A DNA stretch of 64,000 nt from Caulobacter sp. X (lineage in GTDB: Bacteria > Pseudomonadota > Alphaproteobacteria > Caulobacterales > Caulobacteraceae). Location of the stretch: contig NZ_PEGF01000001.1 in assembly GCF_002742635.1 (NCBI RefSeq), forward strand, positions 1,488,001 to 1,552,000, in the 5' to 3' direction. The translations under genes were made by a program, and so were the position numbers. How positions within the stretch are numbered: the stretch's first letter is position 1; each line of letters begins with the position of its first letter. Below, in pieces: positions 53,774-63,896 of this stretch. Under the pieces are notes generated by a model that worked only from the letters and a program-made list of their open reading frames with translations, was not told the origin of the DNA and did no database searches.

Positions 53774-54577
53774 CGGCCAACTTCCTCGTTCCAATTCGAG
53801 CAGCAACCGCTCGATTAGAGATGAATTCGAAACTTCAGATCCAAGCCGACAACTTCAAAGCATAAACCTCGAAATTGTTTCCTAGTGCGTTACCACCCAA
53901 ATGGATTGCTGAACCCGTACAGAATTCGACAAACCACCCTCTCGTCGAAAAAGTAGAGTTGCAACTTATAGTTTATTACTATTAATCGATCGTTTACTCG
54001 CCGGGCTCGCCAAGAGATTTTCCCAAGCACAACCCAACAAGGTAAACGCTTGTACACTATCGCTGTCGCTTCGGGTCAAGGCTTACAACCTTTTAGGTCA
54101 TAAGTAACAACCCAAAACGGGTAAACTCAAAGACAATCCCCGAACAAAATACCACCTAAAAGCGTACTTCATTTCAAAGAGTTCGCCGGACCTCCCCGGT
54201 TGTATTCCTAATTAGTTGCTGCGTGACATTGAACGTTGGTCAGCAAACGATAAGGGCTGATATAGGCCCAGTCGGGCAAACAGCCCAGGCGCAGCCCGCG
54301 CGCTCTATTGTCGCATGCTAGACTTTTGAAGCGGGTCGCAAGGGGCGGCGCAACCCCAAGCGCCACAAGGCTTTCCGGGGTTCGCGATCGTCCGGCCGCC
54401 GATGAACAGCGACGCGGAGCGCGCTGTCGATTGTCGGCTAGGTTTTTGACTTAAAACATTTTTACCATGTTGCTTTAGGCTCGAACGGCGCCGCCGCCGA
54501 GCTTGGGCATGGTCCAGGCCCATCAGAAGACAGGCGCATCCAAGTTTAGGACGACGACGAGCCCCGCGCCGGCTGGC
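53774..54577. other. Large A+T-rich intergenic region upstream of the cellulose operon
   Basis: About 804 bp between the first bcs gene and the RTX gene, both leftward. It is much richer in A+T than the genome around it (especially 53850-54230) and must hold the bcs promoter. A CtrA-like TTAA-N7-TTTA box lies at 53982-53996. The 54305-54523 frame has no coding character. The length and composition leave room for an unseen small RNA or several regulator sites. Confidence 0.55.
53982..53996. promoter_or_regulatory. CtrA-like box upstream of the cellulose operon
   Basis: TTAA at 53982-53985, seven bases, TTTA at 53993-53996: one mismatch from the CtrA consensus. It is about 210 bp upstream of the first bcs start. 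Motif evidence only. Confidence 0.3.
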
Positions 54578-55681
54578 CTAGATGATGCCGATCAGCGCAT
54601 CGAAGCCGGAAACGTCGTTCAGCGCCACCGCCGCGCCGACCTGGTGCACGGCCAGCGTATCGGCGAACACGTAGAAGTCGTCGCCGACCTGCACCCCGAC
54701 ATAGACCAGCGCCGCCTTGGCGGCGAAGGCCGCGTTGGCGGCGGTCAGGGCGCTGTCGAACGTGGCCGCGCTGGCCAGGAGCTGGTAGTTCGTGATCGTG
54801 GCGGCCGCCAGGCCTTGGAAGTCCAAGGCGTCCTCGCCGTCGAAATCCAGGATGTGGTCCGGCGCGGACGGCAGCGAGTCCGAGGCGGCGAAGACGAAGA
54901 CATCGGCCCCAGCGCCGCCGCTCAGCGTGTCCTGGCCGGCGCCGCCGGTCAGGGTGTCGTCGCCCGAACCGCCCTTGAGGACATCGGCGCCCAGGCCGCC
55001 GTTCAGGATGTCGGCGCCGGTCCCGCCATCCAGGGTGTCGTTGCCGCGGCCGCCGGTCAGGGTGTCATTGCCCGAGCCGCCGGTCAGGGTGTCGTTGCCC
55101 GAACCGCCATCCAGGATGTCGGCGCCAGCGCCGCCGACCAGGATGTCATTGCCCGAGCCGCCCTGCAGCGTGTCATTGCCCGCGCCGCCGTCCAGGGTGT
55201 CGTCGCCATCGCCGCCGGACAGCGTGTCGGCGCCGTCGCCGCCGTCGATGATGTCATCGCCGCCCGCGCCGTCCAGGGTGTCGGCGCCGACGCCGCCCAC
55301 CAGGTGGTCATTGGCGTCGCCGCCGGTCAGGATGTCATCGCCGGTCCCGCCGAACGCCGCGATGGCGTGGGCGGCCTGCGCCGTCGTCGGCTCGAAGAAG
55401 TCGTCGGCCGCGCCGCCAATGAACAGGTGGGAGCCGTCGGAGAACTTGATCCGATCGGCCGTCGCCGCGGCGGGCAGGCCAAAGTTCACCCCGGCCTGCG
55501 GAAAGATCACGGTGCGCGCGCCCAAGGTCAGTTGGTACGAGCCGTAACCGTTAGATTGGGGGTAGAAGTTGATCGCGACATCCGTCGCCGATCCTGACGT
55601 GAAGACCAGGGTGTCGAAGGTCAGGATGTTGAAGCGCTGTGCTTCGGCGGCGGTGATCTTGGAGAAGGTATAGGTCGCCAT
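54578..55681 (-). CDS. RTX (hemolysin-type calcium-binding repeat) protein
   Basis: A 367-residue protein. Residues 1-110 form a beta-rich N-terminal domain without a signal peptide. Residues about 111-263 are 17 consecutive nonapeptides of the GG-x-G-x-D-x-L-x type (for example GGSGNDTLT twice in a row), which bind Ca2+ and fold into a parallel beta-roll. The tail (about 264-367) resembles a type I secretion signal region. It is probably exported by a type I system to the cell surface or medium, but no ABC/HlyD genes lie nearby. Such proteins in Caulobacter relatives are S-layer-like or adhesive. Confidence 0.88.
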   Translation of the reverse strand: MATYTFSKITAAEAQRFNILTFDTLVFTSGSATDVAINFYPQSNGYGSYQLTLGARTVIFPQAGVNFGLPAAATADRIKFSDGSHLFIGGAADDFFEPTTAQAAHAIAAFGGTGDDILTGGDANDHLVGGVGADTLDGAGGDDIIDGGDGADTLSGGDGDDTLDGGAGNDTLQGGSGNDILVGGAGADILDGGSGNDTLTGGSGNDTLTGGRGNDTLDGGTGADILNGGLGADVLKGGSGDDTLTGGAGQDTLSGGAGADVFVFAASDSLPSAPDHILDFDGEDALDFQGLAAATITNYQLLASAATFDSALTAANAAFAAKAALVYVGVQVGDDFYVFADTLAVHQVGAAVALNDVSGFDALIGII

Positions 55682-55954
55682 GGTCGGCCTCCGCGCCGCG
55701 AGAACTTCAACGGTCTCCGGTCGATAGAGCCTGACGGCGTGGTCGTCGAGCCCTCGATCCGGCCAATTTGTCGCAGGGGAGGATTCGTTGCGGGAATAGG
55801 GCTTGAAACTTCCCCAATCCGGGTAGTTCGGACGCTCGCCAGGCGGCGGCCGCCGCCCCGAAGCCGGCTCGGCTGGCCTCGGCGCGAACGCCGAGACCAG
55901 CCTTGCGTGGCCTGAAAGACTGTCGGGCCCGGATCGCGCCGAACCCGACGCGCC

Positions 55955-58900
55955 TTAGAAGCTGGCCTTCACGCCCAGGTACATGTAGCGGCCGCGGTTG
56001 TCATAGATGCCGCTGCCTTCGCCCGAGCCCGTCAGCTGGTACGGGGGCAGACGGTCGAACACGTTCTCCATGCCGCCATAGACCGTGTAGTTACGGCTGA
56101 TCGCATATTCGGCGGTCAGGTCGTGGTACATGACGTCCGGATAGTAGGCGATCGTGGCGAAGTCGGCGTTCTGAGGCGGACGACCGCCGACCGACTTGAT
56201 GTTCTCGATCACGTCCACCGACATCTTGCCGATGTAACGGCCTTGATAGCCGATGCTCAGCTTGTCCTTGCGCCATTGGGCCGAGATGTTGAAGGCCCAG
56301 CGCGGATCGCCCAGTTCGTAAAGGATCTGGTCCGGACGGTTCGGCTCGTCGATGAACGGATAGTTGTCACGCTGGACCACGTAGGTCAGCGTGCCGCGCA
56401 GGTTCACCGTCCCGCTGTCTTCCGGCAGGTTGAAGCGGTAGTTCACGTCGCTGTCGACGCCGCGCGCGCGACGCTTGGCGAAGTTCAGCGAGGTGTCCTG
56501 CAGGCTGCCCTGCACGAAGAACTTCGTGGTCGGGTCCCGCTGGAACAGGCCGCAGAAGGCGTTGTTCAGGTTGGCGGCGTCGTAGCAGTTGTTGAGAACC
56601 TGCTGCGGCGCGACCGACGAGATCACGTTGCTCAGCTTGATGTCGTAGTAGTCGACCGAAACGGTCAGCCCCGAGAGGAAGCTCGGCTGCAAGACGGCGC
56701 CGATCGTCCAGGACTTGGCCGTCTCTTCGCCCAGCTTCGGGTTGCCGGCGCTGGTGATCTCGGTGGTCGAGGCGCGCGCCTCCTCGTTGATGAAGCCGAC
56801 CGGAATGCCGGCGGCCGCGCAGTTGGCCGCGCGGGTCGCCGTGCCGGAGCCGATGTTGGCGATGTCGCAGGGGTCGCTGACGCTGGCGAAGTTCTGGCTG
56901 GGGGCCGAGTACAGCTCCGACAGCAGCGGGGCGCGAACCGACTTGGAGTAGTTGGCCCGGAAGCGCACGTCGCGGATCGGCGCGTAGATCATGCCGGCGT
57001 TGTACGCCAGGACCTTGCCGGTGGCGCCGCTGTAGTCGGCGCCGCGCACCGCGCCGTTGACCGACAGCTCCTTGGCCCACGGCAGGTCGGCCAGGACCGG
57101 CACGCGGATTTCGGCGAAGGCTTCCTTCACGCTGAACGCCGGCGGATCGAAGATCGGAATGGCGTTCAGGAAGGTGCCGCCGGCGCGGACCAGGTCGTCA
57201 TATTGCTCGTGCGCGGTCTCGCGGCGGTATTCGGCGCCGGCGGCCAGGCCGATCGGACCGGCCGGCAGGCTGAACCACGGGCTGGTGTCGCCCGAGATCG
57301 AGCCGCTCAACACCGCTTGGGTCTGCTTGCCGTCGGCGCGCGAGGTCGTGTTGACATAGGCCTTGGCCGCGTCGCTGGGCGCGCCTTCGCCGAAGGGGTT
57401 CAGCGGCACGCAGGCGGCCACGTCGCCGGCGACGTAAGACGCCAGGCTGTCGGCGTACGGCACGCGGGCGCTCGGGTCGACCGTCACGCGGCAGACGATC
57501 TGGCCGGTCGGCGAGCGGACGGCGTCCAGGGCGTAGGCGTAGCGTTGCTCGACGCGGTTGTTGCGCGACAGCGACCGCTTCTTGAACTCGCCGTAGGTCG
57601 CCGACACGTCGTAGCGCCAGGCGTCGCCGATGTCGCCCTCGGCGCCGACCACGGCGCGGTAGGTTTCACGACGGATCGACTCCTCGCGCACGCCCAGATC
57701 GAGGTTGTTGCGGTTCAGGCGGAACGTGGTGGCGCCGACCGGCAGACGGGCGGCGATGAAGGCGCGCGTCTCGGCCGAGAGGAACGGGTTGTCCAGGCTG
57801 ATCTGGTCGCCGCTGTTCAGCAGCAGCGGCTGGTCGAACGAGGGGCTGGACTGCTGGAAGACCTTGTTGCGGACGTACTTGGCTTCGACGTACGGGCGGA
57901 AGGCGCGGTTGACGTCGAAGTGACCGATCAGGTTGACCGCCAGACGCTGGGTCTGGGGCTGCAGCTGGCCATAGCGGCGCAGGGTCGAGCCGTCGCCGCC
58001 GGCCGAGCTGTTGGCCAGCGGGCGGAAGTCGATGCCGTAGTCAGCCTCTTGCAGCGTGCCGTTCGGCTGGAAGCGGAACAGGCGCGCGCGGCCGTCGGGA
58101 CGGCAGGTCAGCGGGTTGCCGCCGGCGCACGAGGGCTGGAACGTGCCGCCTTCCGAGATCAGCATGCTGTGGATGTCGGAGACGAAGATGCGGTCGGGGA
58201 TGCCGTCCGAGCCGTTCGCCGAACCGGCCGGGTCGGAGTCGACGATCACGAAGCCGCCGCGCGAACGGGTCTGGCGACGGTCGCTGTAGTAGATGTCTTC
58301 CTGCTTGGCGTATTCGACCGACAGGGCGACGTTGCCGCGATCATCGGCGAAGTTCTTGCCGGCCGTGCCGCTGACGAACCAGGCGTTGCCGTCGCCGCGG
58401 CTGCTGATGCCATCCTGGGCGCGCAGCTGCAGGCCTTCGAAGTTGCGCTTCAGCACGAAGTTGACGACGCCGCCGATGGCGTCCGAACCGTAGATGGCCG
58501 AGTTGCCGCCGGTGACGACGTCGATGCGCTCGATCAGGTCGGTCGGGATGGTGTTGGTGTCGACCTCGTTGGAGCCTTCCGACGACGACACGTGGCGGCG
58601 GCCGTTCAGCAGGACCAGGGTCCGGGTGGTGCCCAGCCCCCGCAGGTCGAGGAAGTTCAGGCCGGCGGTGCCGATGAAACGGGTCGAGTTCGACGACGAG
58701 AAGGTCGAGCGGATCGAGGGCAGCTCGTTCAGGATGTCGCCGACCGACACGATGCCGGTGTTCTGGACCTGGGCGGCGGTGACGCTGGTCACCGGCACGT
58801 TCGACTGCAGGTTCGGCGTGCGGATGCGCGAGCCGGTGACGACGACCTGTTCGACGGTCGCGGAATCCTGAGCTGGCGCCTGAGCAGCGGTCTGGGCGGC

Positions 58901-58966
58901 CGCGGCCGTGGCCAGCGCGCACGCCAAGGCGGCGCCGCTGGAGAACAAGATATGACGATAAGACAT
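55955..58966 (-). CDS. TonB-dependent outer-membrane receptor
   Basis: A 1,003-residue receptor from ATG 58966. The signal peptide ends ATAAAAQ. The plug domain (about 40-170) contains EQVVVTGSRIRTPNL, DLRGLGTTRTLVLLNGRR and YGSDAIGGVVNFVLK. A 22-strand-type barrel ends with YMYLGVKASF, the terminal Phe being typical. No TonB box regulator or transporter gene is adjacent, so the ligand (siderophore, sugar or other) is unknown. The 'VTGSRI' and 'LNELPSIRSTF' style is common in the large Caulobacter and sphingomonad receptor family. The upstream region carries repeated TTTTTT and GTTTCAG elements. Confidence 0.94.
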   Translation of the reverse strand: MSYRHILFSSGAALACALATAAAAQTAAQAPAQDSATVEQVVVTGSRIRTPNLQSNVPVTSVTAAQVQNTGIVSVGDILNELPSIRSTFSSSNSTRFIGTAGLNFLDLRGLGTTRTLVLLNGRRHVSSSEGSNEVDTNTIPTDLIERIDVVTGGNSAIYGSDAIGGVVNFVLKRNFEGLQLRAQDGISSRGDGNAWFVSGTAGKNFADDRGNVALSVEYAKQEDIYYSDRRQTRSRGGFVIVDSDPAGSANGSDGIPDRIFVSDIHSMLISEGGTFQPSCAGGNPLTCRPDGRARLFRFQPNGTLQEADYGIDFRPLANSSAGGDGSTLRRYGQLQPQTQRLAVNLIGHFDVNRAFRPYVEAKYVRNKVFQQSSPSFDQPLLLNSGDQISLDNPFLSAETRAFIAARLPVGATTFRLNRNNLDLGVREESIRRETYRAVVGAEGDIGDAWRYDVSATYGEFKKRSLSRNNRVEQRYAYALDAVRSPTGQIVCRVTVDPSARVPYADSLASYVAGDVAACVPLNPFGEGAPSDAAKAYVNTTSRADGKQTQAVLSGSISGDTSPWFSLPAGPIGLAAGAEYRRETAHEQYDDLVRAGGTFLNAIPIFDPPAFSVKEAFAEIRVPVLADLPWAKELSVNGAVRGADYSGATGKVLAYNAGMIYAPIRDVRFRANYSKSVRAPLLSELYSAPSQNFASVSDPCDIANIGSGTATRAANCAAAGIPVGFINEEARASTTEITSAGNPKLGEETAKSWTIGAVLQPSFLSGLTVSVDYYDIKLSNVISSVAPQQVLNNCYDAANLNNAFCGLFQRDPTTKFFVQGSLQDTSLNFAKRRARGVDSDVNYRFNLPEDSGTVNLRGTLTYVVQRDNYPFIDEPNRPDQILYELGDPRWAFNISAQWRKDKLSIGYQGRYIGKMSVDVIENIKSVGGRPPQNADFATIAYYPDVMYHDLTAEYAISRNYTVYGGMENVFDRLPPYQLTGSGEGSGIYDNRGRYMYLGVKASF

Positions 58967-59392
58967 GTCCAACCCCTCACCCGAAACGGGAGATTACTGT
59001 GGGCGTGAACATAGAGGAGAGCGCTTTCCAGCCAAGCTTTACTGTTTCACAAAGTTTCAGCGTGGCAAAAGACACACACTTTTTGATATCATCGTTTTTT
59101 CACAAAACTGAAACCATCGTTTTTTGAACGCTGTGCGATCTAGACTTTAGCGACCTCCGTAGCTATTGAGCGCGACGTGGTTTGGTCGCAGTCCGGCCGC
59201 GCGAAACTCCTATTGGCGCAAGGGTTCGCGGCCCTGGTTCCGGGTCGTGCGAAGACCCCGGCTCGGGCTGGAGCTCCTTGGATCGTCGCCCTGGACGCGT
59301 GGCTCCGCCTACGGGCGCGTCATGGCGATCCCCCTCAGACGGAGGATTAGGCCTGCCGCGGGCCTATCGCTTCGGGACTGCCTTTTGAGGTC
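58967..59392. other. A+T-rich promoter region of the TonB-dependent receptor
   Basis: About 426 bp. 59035-59130 is A+T-rich and carries direct repeats CATCGTTTTTT (59090-59100 and 59115-59125) and an inverted pair GTTTCAG (59054-59060)/CTGAAAC (59108-59114). 59161-59392 returns to GC-rich sequence with no convincing gene, RNA or terminator for the leftward nitronate monooxygenase gene's neighbour. Confidence 0.55.
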
Positions 59393-60424
<1,032 letters not shown>

Positions 60425-60437
60425 TCAGGCAAGCGTT

Positions 60438-60464
60438 AGATCCTCCCGGCTCGCGGGAGGATCT
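60438..60464. terminator. Strong hairpin downstream of accA
   Basis: AGATCCTCCCG (60438-60448) pairs perfectly with CGGGAGGATCT (60454-60464) around a 5-base loop, 13 bp after the accA stop. There is no T tract, so it may protect the mRNA 3' end or be half of the GC-rich palindromic repeat family seen at 16953, 21899 and 63897. Confidence 0.6.
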
Positions 60465-60477
60465 TCGGGGACGGCGG

Positions 60478-61440
60478 CTATTGCAGGCCCGCGCGGCCGA
60501 TCGCGTAGAAGCGGTCGGAGCGCTGCTTGCGCAGTTGCTCGGCGCTCATGTGGGCCATGGCCTTCAGCTCTTCCTCGACCGCGTCGCCGACGGCCTGGAT
60601 CGCCGCGTCCTGGTTCGAGTGCGCGCCGCCGGCCGGCTCGTCGACGATGCGGTCGACGATGCCCAGCTTGATCAGGTCTTGGGCGGTGATGCGCATGTTG
60701 GTCGCCGCGTCCTTGGCCCGGGCGCCGTCGCGCCACAGGATCGAGGCCGCGCCTTCCGGCGAGATCACCGAATAGATCGAGTGCTCCAGGATCAAGACGC
60801 GGTTGGCGCCGGCCAGGGCGATGGCCCCGCCGCTGCCGCCTTCGCCGACGATCGTGGCGACCATCGGGGTGCCGAGCGTCAGGCAGCGTTCGGTCGAGCG
60901 GGCGATGGCCTCGGCCTGGCCGCGCTCCTCAGCGCCCAGGCCCGGATAGGCGCCGGCGGTGTCGACGAAGGTGATGACGGGCAAGGAAAAGCGCTCGGCC
61001 ATGTCCATCAGGCGGACGGCCTTGCGATAGCCTTCCGGGCGGGCCATGCCGAAGTTGTGCTTCAGGCGCGTGGTGGTGTCGTGGCCCTTCTCGTGACCCA
61101 TGACCACGACCGGCTGGCCGCGGAACCGGCCAAGGCCCCCGACGATCGCCTGGTCGTCGGCGAACTTGCGGTCGCCGCGCAGCTCGACGAACTCGTCGAT
61201 CAGGCCCGCGACATAATCGCGCAGGTGGGGCCGCTGCGGGTGCCGCGCGACCATGGTCTTCTGCCAGGCGTCGAGGTTGGCGTAGGCCTCCTTGCGGAGT
61301 TCCTGGGCCCGGTCACGCAGGGCCTGGATTTCGAGGTCGAACGCGCCCGGACCAGCGGTCTCGGAGAGCTTGGACAGCTCTTCGATCTTGCTTTCCAGGT
61401 CAGCGATCGGGCGCTCGAAATCGAGATAATGGGCGGCCAT
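60478..61440 (-). CDS. accA: Acetyl-CoA carboxylase carboxyltransferase subunit alpha
   Basis: A 320-residue AccA. Diagnostic blocks are YLDFERPIADLESKIEEL at the N-terminus, GHEKGHDTTTRLKHNFGMA, ITFVDTAGAYPGLGAEERGQ and the oxyanion-hole loop GEGGSGGAIALA. With AccD it transfers CO2 from carboxybiotin to acetyl-CoA, the first committed step of fatty-acid synthesis. The length is normal. It is a single gene ending in a strong hairpin. Confidence 0.97.
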   Translation of the reverse strand: MAAHYLDFERPIADLESKIEELSKLSETAGPGAFDLEIQALRDRAQELRKEAYANLDAWQKTMVARHPQRPHLRDYVAGLIDEFVELRGDRKFADDQAIVGGLGRFRGQPVVVMGHEKGHDTTTRLKHNFGMARPEGYRKAVRLMDMAERFSLPVITFVDTAGAYPGLGAEERGQAEAIARSTERCLTLGTPMVATIVGEGGSGGAIALAGANRVLILEHSIYSVISPEGAASILWRDGARAKDAATNMRITAQDLIKLGIVDRIVDEPAGGAHSNQDAAIQAVGDAVEEELKAMAHMSAEQLRKQRSDRFYAIGRAGLQ

Positions 61441-61578
61441 GGACTCTCAAACGTCGCCGTGAATGAAAGGGTGCGAACCTAGTGGCGGAATCCTCCGAGG
61501 GAAAGAGGCGAGATTCCGTCGGGGAACCGCCCCGAATCCGCCGGGTTTTATCCACAGCATCGATCAACAGGTGAGTCT

Positions 61579-61627
61579 CGATTCAGGACTCTCCTGATCT
61601 GGTGAATCGCGACATAGAGTCCTATGT
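61579..61627. promoter_or_regulatory. Nested palindromes upstream of a small conserved gene
   Basis: CGATTCA (61579-61585) pairs with TGAATCG (61603-61609), enclosing CAGGA-CTC-TCCTG. Immediately after it comes ACATAG-AGTC-CTATGT (61612-61627), a perfect 6+6 palindrome. The cluster starts about 142 bp before the 61721 start and is a plausible operator or RNA hairpin. The regulator is unknown. Confidence 0.5.
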
Positions 61628-61720
61628 TGTTTTGTAGCGGGGCGCGAAGCCGGCCCGCGCCCACCGCGGCCCCCGCCATCGAATATGCGCGGTCCCGCCT
61701 GATGAGAGCGCACAGTTCCC

Positions 61721-61921
61721 ATGCAGGTGTTCACCTTCTTCTGTGTCGAGTCCGACGGCTCGGTCCCCCGTTTCGACGTCACGCCCTGCGCCGACGATCA
61801 CGCCGCGCGCGCCCGCGCCTTCGAGCTGCTGGACATGCACCGCCGCTGCGACTTCGTGGAAGTGTGGCGCGGTTCGCAACGCGCTTTTGATGTGTCGGGC
61901 CAGCATCAGGCGGCCGCCTAA
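61721..61921 (+). CDS. Small conserved-looking hypothetical protein
   Basis: A 66-residue protein from ATG 61721. It starts MQVFTFFCVESDGSVPRFDV, then DDHAARARAFELLDMHRRCDFVEVWRG. The strand-helix-strand pattern with a terminal 'V.VW.G' resembles small proteins in alphaproteobacteria that carry a compact alpha/beta domain. No function is known. It has its own upstream palindromic region and stands alone between accA and the P450 gene. Confidence 0.65.
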   Translation: MQVFTFFCVESDGSVPRFDVTPCADDHAARARAFELLDMHRRCDFVEVWRGSQRAFDVSGQHQAAA

Positions 61922-62020
61922 TTCACCGAACGATGAATTATTGCGTCGCGTTGTAAGCGGCGCTAGGCTGTGTTTCCGGATGGGGCCTCTTCCCGCGCCC
62001 CGCTTCCGGAAGGCCGCTCC

Positions 62021-63409
62021 ATGGACGCTCTCGTCCGCTCCGCGCCGCTTATCCCTCCCGCCCCCAAGGTCCATCCCCGCGCGCTGGGCGGATCATTGCT
62101 GGGTGAGTTGCGCATCGCCCGCGAGATGGGCCGCAACCTTGTCGGCGCCTATTGCGACGCCGATTTCGACGATCTCTTCACGCCATACAGCTTCCTGGGC
62201 CAGCCGGGCCTGGTCGTCAGCGACCCCGCCAGCGCGCGCCGGGTGCTGACCTCGCCGAACTATGTACGCCCCATCAAGGCCAATCGCCCGCTGCGCCCCC
62301 TGGTGGGCGAAGGTCTTCTGCTGGCCGAGGGCGCGACCTGGAAGCGTCAGCGCAAGAGCCTGGCGCCGGTCTTTACCCCCGCCGCGATCGGCGGCCTCCT
62401 GCCTCACTTTCAGGACGCCGCGGCCGGCCTGGCCGCCGCGCTGACGGGCAAGGCGCGCGCCAATCTGGCGGAAGTATTCCATCAAGCGACGCTGGACGCG
62501 GTGCTGCGCGCGCTTTTCTCCCGCCAGGCCGACGCGGAAGGCGCCCTGCTGGCCAGCCTGGCCCGTCGCTACATGGAGGGGCCCGCGCACTTCAACCTGA
62601 TGGATTTCGTCAGCAAGGGCGCGGACGACCTGACCTTCATGGACGGCGAGCGCCGGCGGCTGGGCCGCCAGTGGCTAGACGCGGTGGACGCCTTGATCGC
62701 CGCGCGACGCGCCGATCCCCACCCGGACGTCCGCGATTTGCTCGACCGCCTTCTGGCCGCCCGCGACGAGGACGGCGCGTCCCTCTCCGACCAGGAAATC
62801 CGCGACCAATGCAGCTCGATGCTGGCGGCGGGCTTCGAGACCACGTCGCGCTTGCTGTTCTGGACCGCCGTGCTGCTGGCCTATGATCCGAGGACCCAGG
62901 CGCGGGTGCGCGCCGAGGTCCAAGCGTTCCCGGCCGAACAGGTCGAGAGCCTGGATGACCTGAAGGCCTGGCCGCTGATGCGCTCAGTGCTGTTCGAGAC
63001 ACTGCGCATATATCCGTCGGTCCCGTTGATCGCCCGAACCGCGCTCGCGCCCGACGAGATCGGCGGCCACGCGGTCGTTCCCGGCTGCATGATCACCATC
63101 AGCCCCTGGCTGATCCACCGGCACCGCAAGCTGTGGGACGAGCCGACCGCGTTCGTTCCGGACCGCTTCATCGACCAGCCCCACCCGTGGGGCGTGGAGG
63201 CCTTCCTGCCGTTCGGGGCCGGTCCGCGCGTCTGCATCGGCGCGGGCTTCGCCCTGGCCGAGGCGCAGATCATCCTCGCGACCCTGCTGGCGCGGTTCGA
63301 AATAGGCCTCGCAAGCGACCGGCCGGTGATCCCGATCGCCTCGATCACGCTGGGCCCCGACCACGAGCCCGACTTCGTCCTCACGCCGATCGTCCAAGCG
63401 CGGGTTTGA
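62021..63409 (+). CDS. Cytochrome P450
   Basis: A 462-residue P450 from ATG 62021 (GGAAGG site upstream). The I-helix motif is AGFETTS at 270-276, with the acid Glu273 preceding Thr274. The K-helix ExxR is ETLR (326-329). The haem loop FGAGPRVCIG has Cys405 as thiolate ligand. It resembles the CYP102/CYP4-like long-chain hydroxylases in layout. The substrate is unknown. No ferredoxin or reductase gene is adjacent. An OsmC peroxidase follows 48 bp later. Confidence 0.95.
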   Translation: MDALVRSAPLIPPAPKVHPRALGGSLLGELRIAREMGRNLVGAYCDADFDDLFTPYSFLGQPGLVVSDPASARRVLTSPNYVRPIKANRPLRPLVGEGLLLAEGATWKRQRKSLAPVFTPAAIGGLLPHFQDAAAGLAAALTGKARANLAEVFHQATLDAVLRALFSRQADAEGALLASLARRYMEGPAHFNLMDFVSKGADDLTFMDGERRRLGRQWLDAVDALIAARRADPHPDVRDLLDRLLAARDEDGASLSDQEIRDQCSSMLAAGFETTSRLLFWTAVLLAYDPRTQARVRAEVQAFPAEQVESLDDLKAWPLMRSVLFETLRIYPSVPLIARTALAPDEIGGHAVVPGCMITISPWLIHRHRKLWDEPTAFVPDRFIDQPHPWGVEAFLPFGAGPRVCIGAGFALAEAQIILATLLARFEIGLASDRPVIPIASITLGPDHEPDFVLTPIVQARV

Positions 63410-63457
63410 CGGCGGTGGTAGGAAGGCTTCGCTAGCGACCCTTGCCAAGGAAGAGCC

Positions 63458-63883
63458 ATGACCGAAGCCCTCCGCACCCGCCCGTTCGCCACCGCCACCG
63501 ACACCGGCAGCGGCGGCTTGCAGACCTTCGTCACGGCCGGTCCCTCGACCATCGTCGCCGACATCGCGGTGGCGCAGGGGGGCCTGGACCTTGGCCCCGA
63601 TCCGCACGAGCTGGTCGCCGCGGGCCTGGCGGCCTGCACCACCATGACCCTGCGCCTCTACGCCAACCGCAAGGGCTGGACGATCAGCCACATGCACGTC
63701 GAGGTCTTCTCGCACTTCGACAAGGACCAGACGCCGCACGAACGCTTCGAGCGGGTGATCACCATCGAGGGCGACCTGACCGACGAGCAACTGGAGCGCC
63801 TGTTCGAGATCGCCGACCGCTGCCCGATCCACCAGCTGCTGACGCAGGGCGCGCGCGTGGTGACGACGGTGGGGGGGAACTGA
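63458..63883 (+). CDS. OsmC family peroxiredoxin
   Basis: A 141-residue OsmC/Ohr-type thiol peroxidase. The catalytic cysteines are in LAACTTMTLRLYA (Cys60) and DRCPIHQLL (Cys122). ANRKGW and the E-x-F-S-H segment fit the OsmC side of the family. It would reduce organic hydroperoxides. Its place just after the P450 gene may be co-expression against peroxide by-products (inference). It is followed within 13 bp by a palindromic repeat. Confidence 0.92.
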   Translation: MTEALRTRPFATATDTGSGGLQTFVTAGPSTIVADIAVAQGGLDLGPDPHELVAAGLAACTTMTLRLYANRKGWTISHMHVEVFSHFDKDQTPHERFERVITIEGDLTDEQLERLFEIADRCPIHQLLTQGARVVTTVGGN

Positions 63884-63896
63884 GCGAAACTAAGTT

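Noticed and set aside
54305-54523. 72-codon minus-strand frame in the bcs/RTX intergenic region
   Set aside because: It lacks a good ribosome-binding site, domain or GC-rich third positions, so there is nothing to support translation.
54900-55350. CRISPR-like regular repeats
   Set aside because: The 27-bp periodicity is the coding repeat of RTX nonapeptides in frame, with no separate unique spacers.
56123-59008. 961-codon open frame on the plus strand
   Set aside because: It is antisense to the TonB-dependent receptor and has shadow composition (repeated 'VGV', 'DRQ', 'HRH') with no domains.
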